DNA from: Saccharopolyspora elongata
GTDB taxonomy: Bacteria; Actinomycetota; Actinomycetes; Mycobacteriales; Pseudonocardiaceae
Assembly (NCBI RefSeq): GCF_004348985.1
Contig: NZ_SMKW01000081.1
Span: 1 to 40,617 of the forward strand
Length of the DNA stretch: 40,617 bases
Direction of reading: 5' to 3'
Shown here: in pieces, positions 25,516 to 33,251 of the stretch
Layout of the letters: each line of letters opens with the position of its first letter
How positions within the stretch are numbered: the first letter of the stretch is position 1
Position numbers and translations under genes: made by a program
The notes under the pieces: generated by a model
The model's database searches: none
What the model saw: only the letters and a program-made list of their open reading frames with translations
Told to the model about the DNA's origin: nothing

Positions 25516-26304
25516 GTGAAACTAGCCGCGCCCGCGCTCGAACTTCAACGGTTGGGTTACGCTCGATACGAGCTGGCGTCAAAACTAGAGATCTCCATGG
25601 CAGATGAGCGGCTTCGTCGCTTGACCGTGGAGTTCGGGCAGCTGCCATGTGATCCGCACTCGCGAAACGAGGGCCGTTTTCGCCGCTTCGGCCGAGGGGT
25701 GTTGCTGCCGTGGAATGGTGAGTTTCACTGGATGCCCGAAACTCTCGTGAACATGCCGGACGGCACGACTTGCAGCGTCAACCACTACCAGCAGGGAATG
25801 CACAATCCGGAATTCCTCGGCCTGGTGCGGAACATGCCGGGACTCACGGAGTCGATAAGGCGGAATTCCCTGTTGACCGAACTGATCAAATTCGACTTCT
25901 CGCAAACGACGTGGAGTGAGGTCGAGCTCTGCTGGCCGATCCATGTCGGCGTCCACCTGATCAGGTTGTCGGTAGACAGCCCCGGCGGCCGCGCGGTCGC
26001 AACCCCCGACATGCTGCACCAGGACGGAGAACCCTACGCGTTCGCGCATTTGATCTACCGGCGTGACGCGGAAGGCGGCGAGAACGTCATAGCCACTCCA
26101 GCCTGCGCCGGCAGTTCCCCGGACGATGTCGCACCGGAAAGCGTGCTGGACCGGTTCACGCTCTGCCACCCGCTGGACTCCTATGGGGTCAAGGACGACC
26201 TGGTCAGCCATTACGTCGCGCCTGTCACCGTCGCTGCCGGCGCTGAGACAGCCGAGCGAGCGGTGCTGTTGATCGACTTCACCCCGATGACGCAGCGAGC
26301 ATGA
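25516..26304 (+). CDS. 2OG-Fe(II) dioxygenase, amino-acid hydroxylase-like (PF10014 type)
   Basis: This 262-residue protein resembles the 2OG-Fe dioxygenase family that includes L-isoleucine 4-hydroxylase. Iron ligands can be assigned as His168 and Asp170 in MLHQDGEPYAFAHLIYR and His232 in DLVSHYVAPVTV. RRFGRGVLLPWNGEF and EGGENVIA are also consistent with the fold. If so, it uses 2-oxoglutarate and oxygen to hydroxylate a free amino acid. The GTG start follows AAAGGAT. Base use differs from the neighbours: many A/T third positions, and the 75 bases upstream are very AT-rich for this genome, so it was probably acquired. It overlaps the EamA exporter gene by 4 bases. The truncation of that partner suggests the pair no longer works fully. 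Confidence 0.65.
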   Translation: MKLAAPALELQRLGYARYELASKLEISMADERLRRLTVEFGQLPCDPHSRNEGRFRRFGRGVLLPWNGEFHWMPETLVNMPDGTTCSVNHYQQGMHNPEFLGLVRNMPGLTESIRRNSLLTELIKFDFSQTTWSEVELCWPIHVGVHLIRLSVDSPGGRAVATPDMLHQDGEPYAFAHLIYRRDAEGGENVIATPACAGSSPDDVAPESVLDRFTLCHPLDSYGVKDDLVSHYVAPVTVAAGAETAERAVLLIDFTPMTQRA

Positions 26305-26736
26305 CGAAGCCGCTTGCACTTGCTTCTTTGGTCATTGTCACTGCTGTCTGGGGCGGGACATTCGTCGTCGTCAAGGACGTGACACAGCAAGCACCGCCGA
26401 TGGATTTCCTGGCTGTGCGGTTCCTCGTCGCGGCCGGTGCGCTGGCGTTGTGGAGTCCCGGCCGGTTGCTGGTGCTGAACCGAAAGCAGTGGGGGCACGG
26501 TGTCCTGATGGGGCTCTTGCTGGGCATCGCCTACATCGGGCAGACCTTCGGCCAGCAATACACGTCGGCGTCCATGTCGGGATTCATCACCGGGATGTCC
26601 GTGGTGTTCACACCCATGATCGCTGGATTGCTCTTGCGGCACCGGATCGGATTGGCGACCTGGGGTGCGGTGGGGATTGCCACGGTGGGCTTGGGAATCC
26701 TGTCGCTGCGTGGGTTCACGGTCGGTCTCACCCTAA
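26301..26736 (+). pseudogene. EamA/DMT family exporter, truncated after the first half
   Basis: The start overlaps the dioxygenase stop. About 145 residues match the first EamA repeat: LALASLVIVTAVWGGTFVVV as helix 1, MDFLAVRFLVAAGALALWSP, and YTSASMSGFITGMSVVFTPM. Homology stops at about LRGFTVG. The frame stays open to 27197 but its content changes to Arg-rich non-membrane sequence. A full member has two repeats and about 300 residues, so half is missing. It once may have exported the hydroxylated amino acid made by the dioxygenase, by analogy with hydroxylase-exporter pairs. Confidence 0.7.
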
Positions 26737-26756
26737 TGCACCGGCGAGTTCATCCT

Positions 26757-26799
26757 GACCAGCGCGGCGCGGTCTCGACAAGACCGCGCCGCGCTGGTC
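26757..26799. terminator. 19-bp perfect stem-loop
   Basis: GACCAGCGCGGCGCGGTCT and its complement are separated by CGACA. It begins 20 bases after the point where EamA homology ends, and probably belonged to a gene since lost. Confidence 0.65.
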
Positions 26800-26886
26800 A
26801 CCGAGTTGGCCGGTCTGGCCTCGTGCTACCTGGTCACCACGGCACGGCATCCGTCCGCGTGGTCCGGTTCGGCATGAATCGGTTGG

Positions 26887-26999
26887 TCACTCGGCCGACC
26901 GATACGCCCCGGCGTGGGCGTTTCGGTAGCTTTCGCGCAGGCAAAATCCAGGGTCTACATCCACCCACTGCGGCGGAACCGCAGCGAAGCTCCAGCATC
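26887..26999 (-). pseudogene. Unrecognised C-terminal gene remnant
   Basis: The minus strand reads WSFAAVPPQWVDVDPGFCLR then ESYRNAHAGAYRSAE before TGA at 26887. Upstream in frame a stop occurs within a few codons and no start is present. The composition looks like real coding sequence. I do not recognise the family. The rest of 26800-27030 holds nothing identifiable. Confidence 0.3.
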
Positions 27000-27030
27000 C
27001 TGATCAAGGCCCTCGACAGGAACCCGGGGG

Positions 27031-29628
27031 CTAACGCCAATTTTCGTCTCGATGTTCCTCAACCCCCGAATCGGCACTCAGGACCTCGACGGTTCCCGCG
27101 GCGCCGTCCACCCGCACCCGATCACCGCTGCGCAGCCGCGTCGTGGCGTTGCCGCAGCCCACCACGGCGGGAATCCCCAGCTCCCGGGCCACGATAGCGG
27201 CATGCGACAGCGGCGCACCCACGTCCGTCACCACCGCCGCGGCCCGCGGGAACAACGGTGTCCATCCCACGTTCGTCACCGTCGTCACCAGGACCTCGCC
27301 CGGCCGCAACGAATCGCCCTCGTCGACCGAGGTCAGCACCCGCGCCGTGCCCTCGACGACACCGGCCGCGCCGGCGAAACCGCGCACCGAATGCGACACC
27401 GGCGCCAACGCCACCGACTCGTCGAACACGTCCATCCGCCGATCCGGCAGGGCCGACCACCGCACCGGATCGAAATGTTCCCGGACCAACGTCGGGTACG
27501 GCCCCAACGCCGCATACGCCCGGTAGGTCTGCCGCCGGTCCGCAACCGCCCCCAACGGCTCCCGCGAACCGCCCAGCACCGCCAGGACCTCCTCGATCCG
27601 CAAGAAGAACAGGTCGTCGCCGCACCCGGTCAGCTCGCCGGCGCGCAACACGAAGGCCCGCAGCACCCAGAACGCCCGGATCAACTCCGAACGCGCCGCC
27701 TCCCGGCCCCGAGCGGCCCGCGCGGCCCCGGCGATCCGGCGCCGCAACCGCCGCTCCTTGCCCGGGTGGCGTGATCGCAGCCGCTCCCACGCCGCATCCC
27801 GCGTGCGTTGCTGCCGCGCCAGCAACTCCGCCGGATCCGCCGCCGACCGCAACCCCGCCAGCTGCCGGTCGATCCACTCCGGATCCTCGGCGGGCCGGGG
27901 CGCGGACACCTCGAACTCGTCCGGGCACCGGTGCCCCCACGACCGCGCGAACGTGTCCCGGTCGATCTCCCCGCGCGCCAGCTCACCCAGCCCCATCACC
28001 GGCCCCAGGCTCGCCAGCGCGTCGCCGCCGGCGCTGAGCCCGGTCAGCAACGCGTTCGCGTCCGCCTCGCCGACCAGCTTCAGCAGCCGCGGCCGAATCC
28101 GCACCAGACCCGCGCCGTCCAACCGCGCCCCGGCCGCCAGCATCCGGCTGGAATCCCGCAGCAACGGCTCCACATCCGAACGCCACAACGCCCGCAACTC
28201 CCCGGCGTCACCGGCCGCGGCGATCCGCTCGTGCAACCGCGCGCACCGATCCGGCGAGGACGCCAGCAGTTCCGGCAGCCGCCGCTGGTACGCCGCGACG
28301 CGACGCCGGAACGGCAACGCGCTCGCCAGCGCCGACCGCACCACCCGCCACCGCGACATCGGCAGCGCCGGAACCGCAACATCCGCGGGGATGCGCCCGA
28401 ACGCCTGCTCGCTGGCGGCGCGCACCAGCGAACCCAGCCCCAGCGCGTTGCCCACCGCGAACGTCAAGCTCAGGTTCAGGTAGAAGCGGCCGCCGATGTT
28501 GCCCGACAGCCGGTGCGGCCCGACCCGCGACAGCGCCATCGTCTCCGACATGAAGATCTCCACCAGCGACCACGTGCACGGCGTCATCACGCTCGGGATC
28601 GCCTCACCGAGATTCGCGCACGTCCACAGGTAATCCCCGCCGAGGCTGTCGTTCCACGTCTCCACCGGCCGGTCCCGCAGCCCCGTGATCGGCCGCGCCT
28701 GCACCACCCAGAACCGGCCGTCCCGGGCAGCCCACTCCACGTCCATCGGCCGCCCGTACAGCTCCTCGATCCGCACCCCCAGCGCCGCCAGCTCGCCGGC
28801 CTCGGCGGGGGAGAGGACCGGGACACCCCGGCGCCCCTCCGGCACCGGTTCTTCCCTGGTGCCCTCGGCGGTGCGCACCGTCATCACCGCCTTGTCGCCG
28901 ACGATCTGCTCTCGCACCCGGCCGTCGCGCGCCACCACGTAGGTGTCGGGCGTGACCTGGCCGCCCACGATCGACTCGCCCAGCCCCCATGCGGCGTTCA
29001 CCAGGACGTCCTCACCGGCCCCGGTCACCGGGTCCCGGGTGAACAACACCCCGGCGGCCTCCGCGGGCACCAGGTCCTGCACCACGACCGCCAGCGCCAC
29101 CTCGTCGGCGGCCACCCCGTTGCGCAGCCGGTAGTCGATGGCCCGCGCGGTCCACAACGACGCCCAGCAGCGCCGCACGGCATCCAGCACCGCAGCCTCG
29201 CCGCGGATGTTGAGGTACGTGTCCTGCTGACCCGCGAACGACATCTCCGGGAGGTCCTCGGCGGTCGCCGACGACCGCACCGCCACCGGAACGTCCTCGC
29301 CCATCCCGGCATACGCCGCCCCGACCGCCTCCGCGATCTCCGCGGGCACCGGCGACTCGGCGAACCACTGCTGGATCTTCTCCGACGCCGCCTGCGCGGT
29401 CTCCGGCCGGTCCGGATCGACCTCCGCCACCGCCGTCAGGATCCGCTCCTGCAAACCCGCGGTGGCCGCGAAATCCCGGTACGCCACCGTCGTGACGTCG
29501 AACCCCGGCGGCACCGGCAACCCCGCGCCCGCCAGCCGCGCCAGCGAGGCACCCTTGCCACCGACCAGCGCCAAGTCCGCGTCGGCGGCATCCAACGGCA
29601 CTACAACAGACAACGGAACACCCCTCAT
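27031..29628 (-). CDS. Rifampin phosphotransferase/PEP synthase-like phosphotransferase
   Basis: This 865-residue enzyme has the three-part design of rifampin phosphotransferase. An N-terminal ATP-grasp domain includes LVGGKGASLARLAGAGLPVP, VAVRSSATAEDLPEMSFAGQ followed by QDTYLNIRG, and WVVQARPITGL near residue 310. A middle substrate domain follows (NLGEAIPSVMTPCTWSLVEI). The C-terminal swivelling phosphohistidine domain has GAPLSHAAIVARELGIPAVV with predicted catalytic His809. Such enzymes split ATP to AMP and phosphate and pass the beta-phosphate via His to the antibiotic, or to pyruvate in PEP synthase. The length fits Rph (about 865) better than PpsA (about 790). The start overlaps the TetR stop (ATGA). 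The 19-bp rifamycin-associated element was not found upstream, so rifamycin need not be the substrate. Confidence 0.85.
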   Translation of the reverse strand: MRGVPLSVVVPLDAADADLALVGGKGASLARLAGAGLPVPPGFDVTTVAYRDFAATAGLQERILTAVAEVDPDRPETAQAASEKIQQWFAESPVPAEIAEAVGAAYAGMGEDVPVAVRSSATAEDLPEMSFAGQQDTYLNIRGEAAVLDAVRRCWASLWTARAIDYRLRNGVAADEVALAVVVQDLVPAEAAGVLFTRDPVTGAGEDVLVNAAWGLGESIVGGQVTPDTYVVARDGRVREQIVGDKAVMTVRTAEGTREEPVPEGRRGVPVLSPAEAGELAALGVRIEELYGRPMDVEWAARDGRFWVVQARPITGLRDRPVETWNDSLGGDYLWTCANLGEAIPSVMTPCTWSLVEIFMSETMALSRVGPHRLSGNIGGRFYLNLSLTFAVGNALGLGSLVRAASEQAFGRIPADVAVPALPMSRWRVVRSALASALPFRRRVAAYQRRLPELLASSPDRCARLHERIAAAGDAGELRALWRSDVEPLLRDSSRMLAAGARLDGAGLVRIRPRLLKLVGEADANALLTGLSAGGDALASLGPVMGLGELARGEIDRDTFARSWGHRCPDEFEVSAPRPAEDPEWIDRQLAGLRSAADPAELLARQQRTRDAAWERLRSRHPGKERRLRRRIAGAARAARGREAARSELIRAFWVLRAFVLRAGELTGCGDDLFFLRIEEVLAVLGGSREPLGAVADRRQTYRAYAALGPYPTLVREHFDPVRWSALPDRRMDVFDESVALAPVSHSVRGFAGAAGVVEGTARVLTSVDEGDSLRPGEVLVTTVTNVGWTPLFPRAAAVVTDVGAPLSHAAIVARELGIPAVVGCGNATTRLRSGDRVRVDGAAGTVEVLSADSGVEEHRDENWR

Positions 29629-30365
29629 TCCCCAGCACCCAACAGGGCCTGGTACTTCGCTTCCGCATTGCTCAAGGACTCGTCCAGGTACGACACCGTG
29701 GCCGCCGCGAGGCCCCGGGCATCCTCCGAAGTGGACTCCGGCCCGGCCGCCAGCGCCCGGCACGCCGTCTCGGCGAGCAACTGCGCACGCGTCTCGTCGG
29801 AGACCGCGAACTCCGCCGGAACCAGCGGCGGCGCCAGGAAGAACCCGAGGAACACCGAGCTGACCAGCTGCACCAGCTCGGCCAGTCCCAAATCGGTGCG
29901 GATCAGGCCCCGCTCGTGCAGCACCTCCAGGTACCGCACGAAATCGCTGCGCAACGCGTCCCCGGCCTGGGCCGCCTTCTCGGTGCGGGCCAGCTTGCCG
30001 ATCACGTCCATGTCCCGCGTCAGCACGGCCATGAGCAGGGGATGCCGCTGGTAGACCAGCGCCGTGTGCAGCAGCAGGTCGTGCAGCGACGGCTGCTGCG
30101 GCGACTCGACCACCCGCCGCCGGACTTCGGTCAGCAGCCCGACCCGTTCCCGCCGCAGCAGGACCAGGAACAGCCGCTCCCGGTTCTTCCAGTGCAGGTG
30201 GATCGTCCCCTTCGAGACCCCGGCCAACCGGGCGACATCGTCCAAAGTGGTTTTGTCGTAACCCCAGCGCAGGATCAACTCGGCAGCGGCATCCAGAATC
30301 CGCTGCCCGCGCTGCCGGCGTTCGAGGGAACGATCCCGAGCACCATCCGCCACCCAAGCCTCCAC
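29625..30365 (-). CDS. TetR family transcriptional regulator
   Basis: This 246-residue regulator has the TetR DNA-binding domain RILDAAAELILRWGYDKTTL then DDVARLAGVSKGTIHLHWKN, and a helical ligand domain with a hydrophobic C-terminal half (ELVQLVSSVFLGFFLAPPLV). A GTG at 30365 is used. GTG 30353 is an alternative. The stop overlaps the start of the Rph-like gene, so both are one transcript. A perfect inverted repeat 18-41 bases upstream is its probable operator. Induction by the compound that the enzyme phosphorylates would be the simple logic. Confidence 0.87.
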   Translation of the reverse strand: MEAWVADGARDRSLERRQRGQRILDAAAELILRWGYDKTTLDDVARLAGVSKGTIHLHWKNRERLFLVLLRRERVGLLTEVRRRVVESPQQPSLHDLLLHTALVYQRHPLLMAVLTRDMDVIGKLARTEKAAQAGDALRSDFVRYLEVLHERGLIRTDLGLAELVQLVSSVFLGFFLAPPLVPAEFAVSDETRAQLLAETACRALAAGPESTSEDARGLAAATVSYLDESLSNAEAKYQALLGAGE

Positions 30366-30382
30366 GATGTTCTACGCATGCT

Positions 30383-30406
30383 TGACCGGATTTACTCATC
30401 CGGTCA
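30383..30406. promoter_or_regulatory. TetR operator: perfect 9-bp inverted repeat
   Basis: TGACCGGAT and ATCCGGTCA are exact inverted repeats separated by TTACTC, just upstream of the tetR start. The symmetry and position fit autoregulation of the tetR/Rph-like operon. The next 196 bases (30407-30602) hold no gene that I can recognise. Confidence 0.7.
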
Positions 30407-30602
30407 TGAGTGCACAAGCTACGCCTGCCACGCGGAGGTGACAAGCAGCAGGGGGCGGCTATTTACGCGCTCTTGATGCCCATTCGGGCGGCAGCGTCGA
30501 GCCGGCCGGGCTTCGTGGATCGGCAAGCTGGCACCGTTGGCGCGACCAGCAGGGCGCACCGCGACCGGCCGAACCGGGCCCGCGGTAGCGCCGTCGTGGC
30601 GG

Positions 30603-31430
30603 TCAGGGCCTGGTTCGGGGGGTTCCGGTCAGGTCGGCGTGGATCAGGTCCGCCGTGTTCCTCACCTGCGGGATCACCTCGTGCTGCATGGCCTCCGCGG
30701 TCTGGCGGCCGCTGTGCAGCGAGACGCTCACCGCCGCCGTGACGCGGCCGTCCTGATCGGCGACCGGGGCGGCCGCGCCGCGGAGTTCGTCGTCGAGCTC
30801 GCTGTCGGCCAGCGCCCAGCCCTGGTCACGGATCTCGGCCAGGCGATCGCGGAACACCCGCTCGGACGTGGTGCCCGCGGCCCGGTCCAGCGTCGTCTCG
30901 GCGAGGGCCTTATCCAGCGCCGCGGGCGGCAGGTTGGCGAGCAGGACCCGCCCGGCGGCGGTCGCGGGCGCGGGGAAGCGGGTGCCGAGGTTGATCCGGA
31001 CCGCGGTCAGCCGCGGGCACATCGCTATCGCGACGTAGAGGATCTCCGCGCCGTCGAGCACCGCGAGCCCGGCGGTCTCGCCGAGCCGGCCGGACAGCGT
31101 TTCCAGGTGCGGCCGGGCGATGTCGCGCAGCGGCATGCTGGAGAGGTAGCTGTAGCCGAGTTGCAGCACCTTGGGGGCCAGCCGGAACGTGCGGGCGTCC
31201 TCGGAGGTGAGGAAGCCGAGGTCGCGCAGGGTCAGCATCAGCCGCCGGGTCGTGGCGCGGCTCAGCCCCGTCAGCTCGCCGGCCTCGGTGAAGTTCAGCT
31301 CGGGGCGAGCGGCGGTGAAGGCCTGCAGGACGGCCATGCCCCGTTCCACGGCGGTGACGAAGTACGGTGCCGCCTGGTCCTGCTCGTCCACCACTACCTC
31401 CGGCGCGGGCGCATCGTGTGCAATCTGCAC
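30603..31430 (-). CDS. IclR family transcriptional regulator
   Basis: This 275-residue regulator has a winged HTH (AVERGMAVLQAFTAARPELN, then GELTGLSRATTRRLMLTLRD) and the IclR effector domain (LSGRLGETAGLAVLDGAEIL, PATAAGRVLLANLP and VSVSLHSGRQTAEAM). GTG 31430 is taken because the HTH begins 30 residues in. It starts two bases after the stop of the OHCU-like gene, so it is the last gene of the ten-gene run and made together with the enzymes. IclR proteins respond to small carboxylic acids such as glyoxylate or beta-ketoadipate. It may be read out as a feedback controller of the promoter ahead of the binding protein. Confidence 0.88.
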   Translation of the reverse strand: MQIAHDAPAPEVVVDEQDQAAPYFVTAVERGMAVLQAFTAARPELNFTEAGELTGLSRATTRRLMLTLRDLGFLTSEDARTFRLAPKVLQLGYSYLSSMPLRDIARPHLETLSGRLGETAGLAVLDGAEILYVAIAMCPRLTAVRINLGTRFPAPATAAGRVLLANLPPAALDKALAETTLDRAAGTTSERVFRDRLAEIRDQGWALADSELDDELRGAAAPVADQDGRVTAAVSVSLHSGRQTAEAMQHEVIPQVRNTADLIHADLTGTPRTRP

Positions 31431-31432
31431 GC

Positions 31433-31939
31433 TCAGCGTACCGCTTCGAGGATTCGGCCGAGTCGCAGCTCGACGATCTTGCGCAGCTCCGCGCGGGCCG
31501 TCCGCAGTTCGTCCGCCTCGTCCTGGCGCAGCCGGCGGACGAGGTCGTCCCGGATCCCGGCGGCGGACAGCCCGGTCGCGTAGACCAGGTAGACATAGCC
31601 GAACCGCTCCCGGTACCGCCGGTTCAGCTCGGCGAACTCCTCGCGGACCGCGGCGTCCCCACCGAGCACCCCCGACTGCTCCCGGCGCGACCAGCGACCG
31701 GTCACCCGGTCCTCGCCGGGGTCGACCCCGATCGGATCGTGCCGGGAGATCACCTCCACCAGCTCGGCATCGGGCATCCCGTCGAGCAGACCCGTGCCCG
31801 CCACGATCAGCGCCGATTCGGACGGAAAAGGGCGCAGCGCAGCCAAATCCCGCGACCAGCGCGCCGACGGGCAGCACGCGCCCAGCGCATCACGGGCCGC
31901 ATCGGCCGACAACGCGTTGAGGATCGCGATGCCGCTCAC
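31433..31939 (-). CDS. OHCU decarboxylase-like protein (URAD family)
   Basis: This 168-residue all-helical protein resembles 2-oxo-4-hydroxy-4-carboxy-5-ureidoimidazoline decarboxylase, the last step from urate to S-allantoin. SRHDPIGVDPGE corresponds to the catalytic His motif HPRIG but with Asp in place of Pro and Pro in place of Arg. WSRREQSGVLG, EFAELNRRYRERFGYVYLVY and ATGLSAAGI are as in the family. The GTG start overlaps the upstream stop by four bases. No uricase, HIU hydrolase or allantoinase lies in the window, so it may serve on another beta-keto or ureido acid. The changed HPRIG box supports a shift in substrate. Confidence 0.8.
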   Translation of the reverse strand: MSGIAILNALSADAARDALGACCPSARWSRDLAALRPFPSESALIVAGTGLLDGMPDAELVEVISRHDPIGVDPGEDRVTGRWSRREQSGVLGGDAAVREEFAELNRRYRERFGYVYLVYATGLSAAGIRDDLVRRLRQDEADELRTARAELRKIVELRLGRILEAVR

Positions 31940-33231
31940 CGCTCGTTCGCCGATCGCACGCCGGCGAGCGTCTCCCGGCACAGCCGGGTGGCCTCGTCCG
32001 AGGTGAGCCAGCGCGGGTAGCTGGTGATCCGCTCCACCGCCGAGTCCAACGCGGCGCGCACCGCCCGGACTTCCTCGCTGGTGAGCTCCTCGCCCAGCGA
32101 CCTTCCGAGTTCCTGGGCCATCGCGTCGGTGCTGAGGCCGTCCCAGACCCAGCGCATCCGGGAACCAATGACCGACGGGTCGACGCAGGCCGAGACCGGC
32201 GGGAACGCATCCGTTCCCTGGCGCAGGCAGGACAGCACGTCACCGGGCATGTGCCGGAGGAACGCGTACTCGCCGACCAGCGGCTTCAGCGGCGGGATCG
32301 GCAGCCCCATCTCGGCGGCCACGAGGTCGGCCAGCGGCTTGAGCCGGTCCAGCCGGATGCCGGTGTCCACGCCGTAGAGGAACTCGAGGCTGGTGACCAC
32401 CTCCTCCAGCGGCGCGAACCCGGCACGGTAGGAGACCCCGGCGACCGAGACGTCCGGGGACGCCCCGGCGGTGGCGGCGGCGATCGCCCCGGCCGTGGCC
32501 AGCCCGAAGTCGTCGTGCACGTGCATCGTCACCGGGACGTCGCGCACCAGGGCAGCGCGGTAGCGGGTGATGAACACCTTCATGGCCTCCGGCGCGAGGC
32601 TGCTGGTGGAGTCCATCAGGTCGATCCGCCGCGCGCCGAGCGCGATCGCGACGTTGGACACCTCCACGAGGCTGTCCCAGTCGCGCCTGCCCACGTGCGC
32701 GAGCGTGATCGTGACGTCCACCCCCAGCTCGCGGGCCAGCTCGAAGAAGTCGGCGAGCTCCTCCAACTGGTGCTTCTGCGCCTCCTTCGACGGCGCCTGC
32801 ACGATGCCCGGCGCCAGCACGCGAACGCCGAGATCGGCCAGCAGCCGGGCCGTCTCAAGGGCCGTCACCGGCTGCCGGTTCACCCCGTCCGACAGCAGCG
32901 TGTCCGCGTAGACGTTGAGCCGGAACCCGAAGTCGCGGCCCGCGATGGCCCGGCAGAGTTCGAGTTCGCGGGGGATCGGGGCGCTGCCGCCGCCCCAGTT
33001 GATGTTGAGGCTCTCCTCCTTGACGCCGGCGTCGGCGAGCGCTTCGGCGATGCGCAGGAAACCGTCGATCGTGGTGGTCGCCCCGGCGGTGAACAACGTC
33101 TTGCGCAACGTGCTGTCGATCAGCTCGAACGGATCGGGCCAGCGGAAACCGCCCTGCACCTCGGGGTCGAAGTTCACCGGGCTGACCCAGTGGCTGCCCT
33201 CGCGGCGGTGCGTCTTGTCGGGATTGGGCAT
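31936..33231 (-). CDS. HMGL/DRE-TIM metallolyase-like protein (pyruvate carboxyltransferase domain)
   Basis: This 431-residue TIM-barrel protein belongs to the HMG-CoA lyase/isopropylmalate synthase superfamily, which makes or breaks a carbon-carbon bond next to a carbonyl with a divalent metal. The barrel start is ELIDSTLRKTLFTAGATTT, with metal ligand Asp39 and Arg43; the third residue of the DRE triad, Glu, is Leu46 here. His237 and His239 in TMHVHDDFGLATAGAIAAAT are the other metal ligands. The terminal extension after residue 330 is about 100 residues and has no LeuA-like regulatory domain. GAGGAGG precedes the ATG. It overlaps the OHCU-like gene by 4 bases. The missing Glu argues against ordinary Claisen condensation chemistry and for an altered lyase or aldolase. 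Confidence 0.8.
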   Translation of the reverse strand: MPNPDKTHRREGSHWVSPVNFDPEVQGGFRWPDPFELIDSTLRKTLFTAGATTTIDGFLRIAEALADAGVKEESLNINWGGGSAPIPRELELCRAIAGRDFGFRLNVYADTLLSDGVNRQPVTALETARLLADLGVRVLAPGIVQAPSKEAQKHQLEELADFFELARELGVDVTITLAHVGRRDWDSLVEVSNVAIALGARRIDLMDSTSSLAPEAMKVFITRYRAALVRDVPVTMHVHDDFGLATAGAIAAATAGASPDVSVAGVSYRAGFAPLEEVVTSLEFLYGVDTGIRLDRLKPLADLVAAEMGLPIPPLKPLVGEYAFLRHMPGDVLSCLRQGTDAFPPVSACVDPSVIGSRMRWVWDGLSTDAMAQELGRSLGEELTSEEVRAVRAALDSAVERITSYPRWLTSDEATRLCRETLAGVRSANER

Positions 33232-33251
33232 GCGATCCTCCTCGAGGTCCG

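Noticed and set aside
27031..29628. Plain PEP synthase (PpsA) annotation
   Set aside because: Length, the QQDTYLNI block and the TetR partner fit Rph-like proteins better, although the reaction cannot be proved from sequence.
27808..30054. Long plus-strand frame opposite the Rph-like and TetR genes
   Set aside because: Its translation is Arg/Pro/His/Gln-rich with no domain, and the minus strand encodes clear families over the same bases.
31433..31939. Assignment to a complete uric acid degradation cluster
   Set aside because: No uricase, HIU hydrolase, allantoinase or xanthine dehydrogenase is present in the window.
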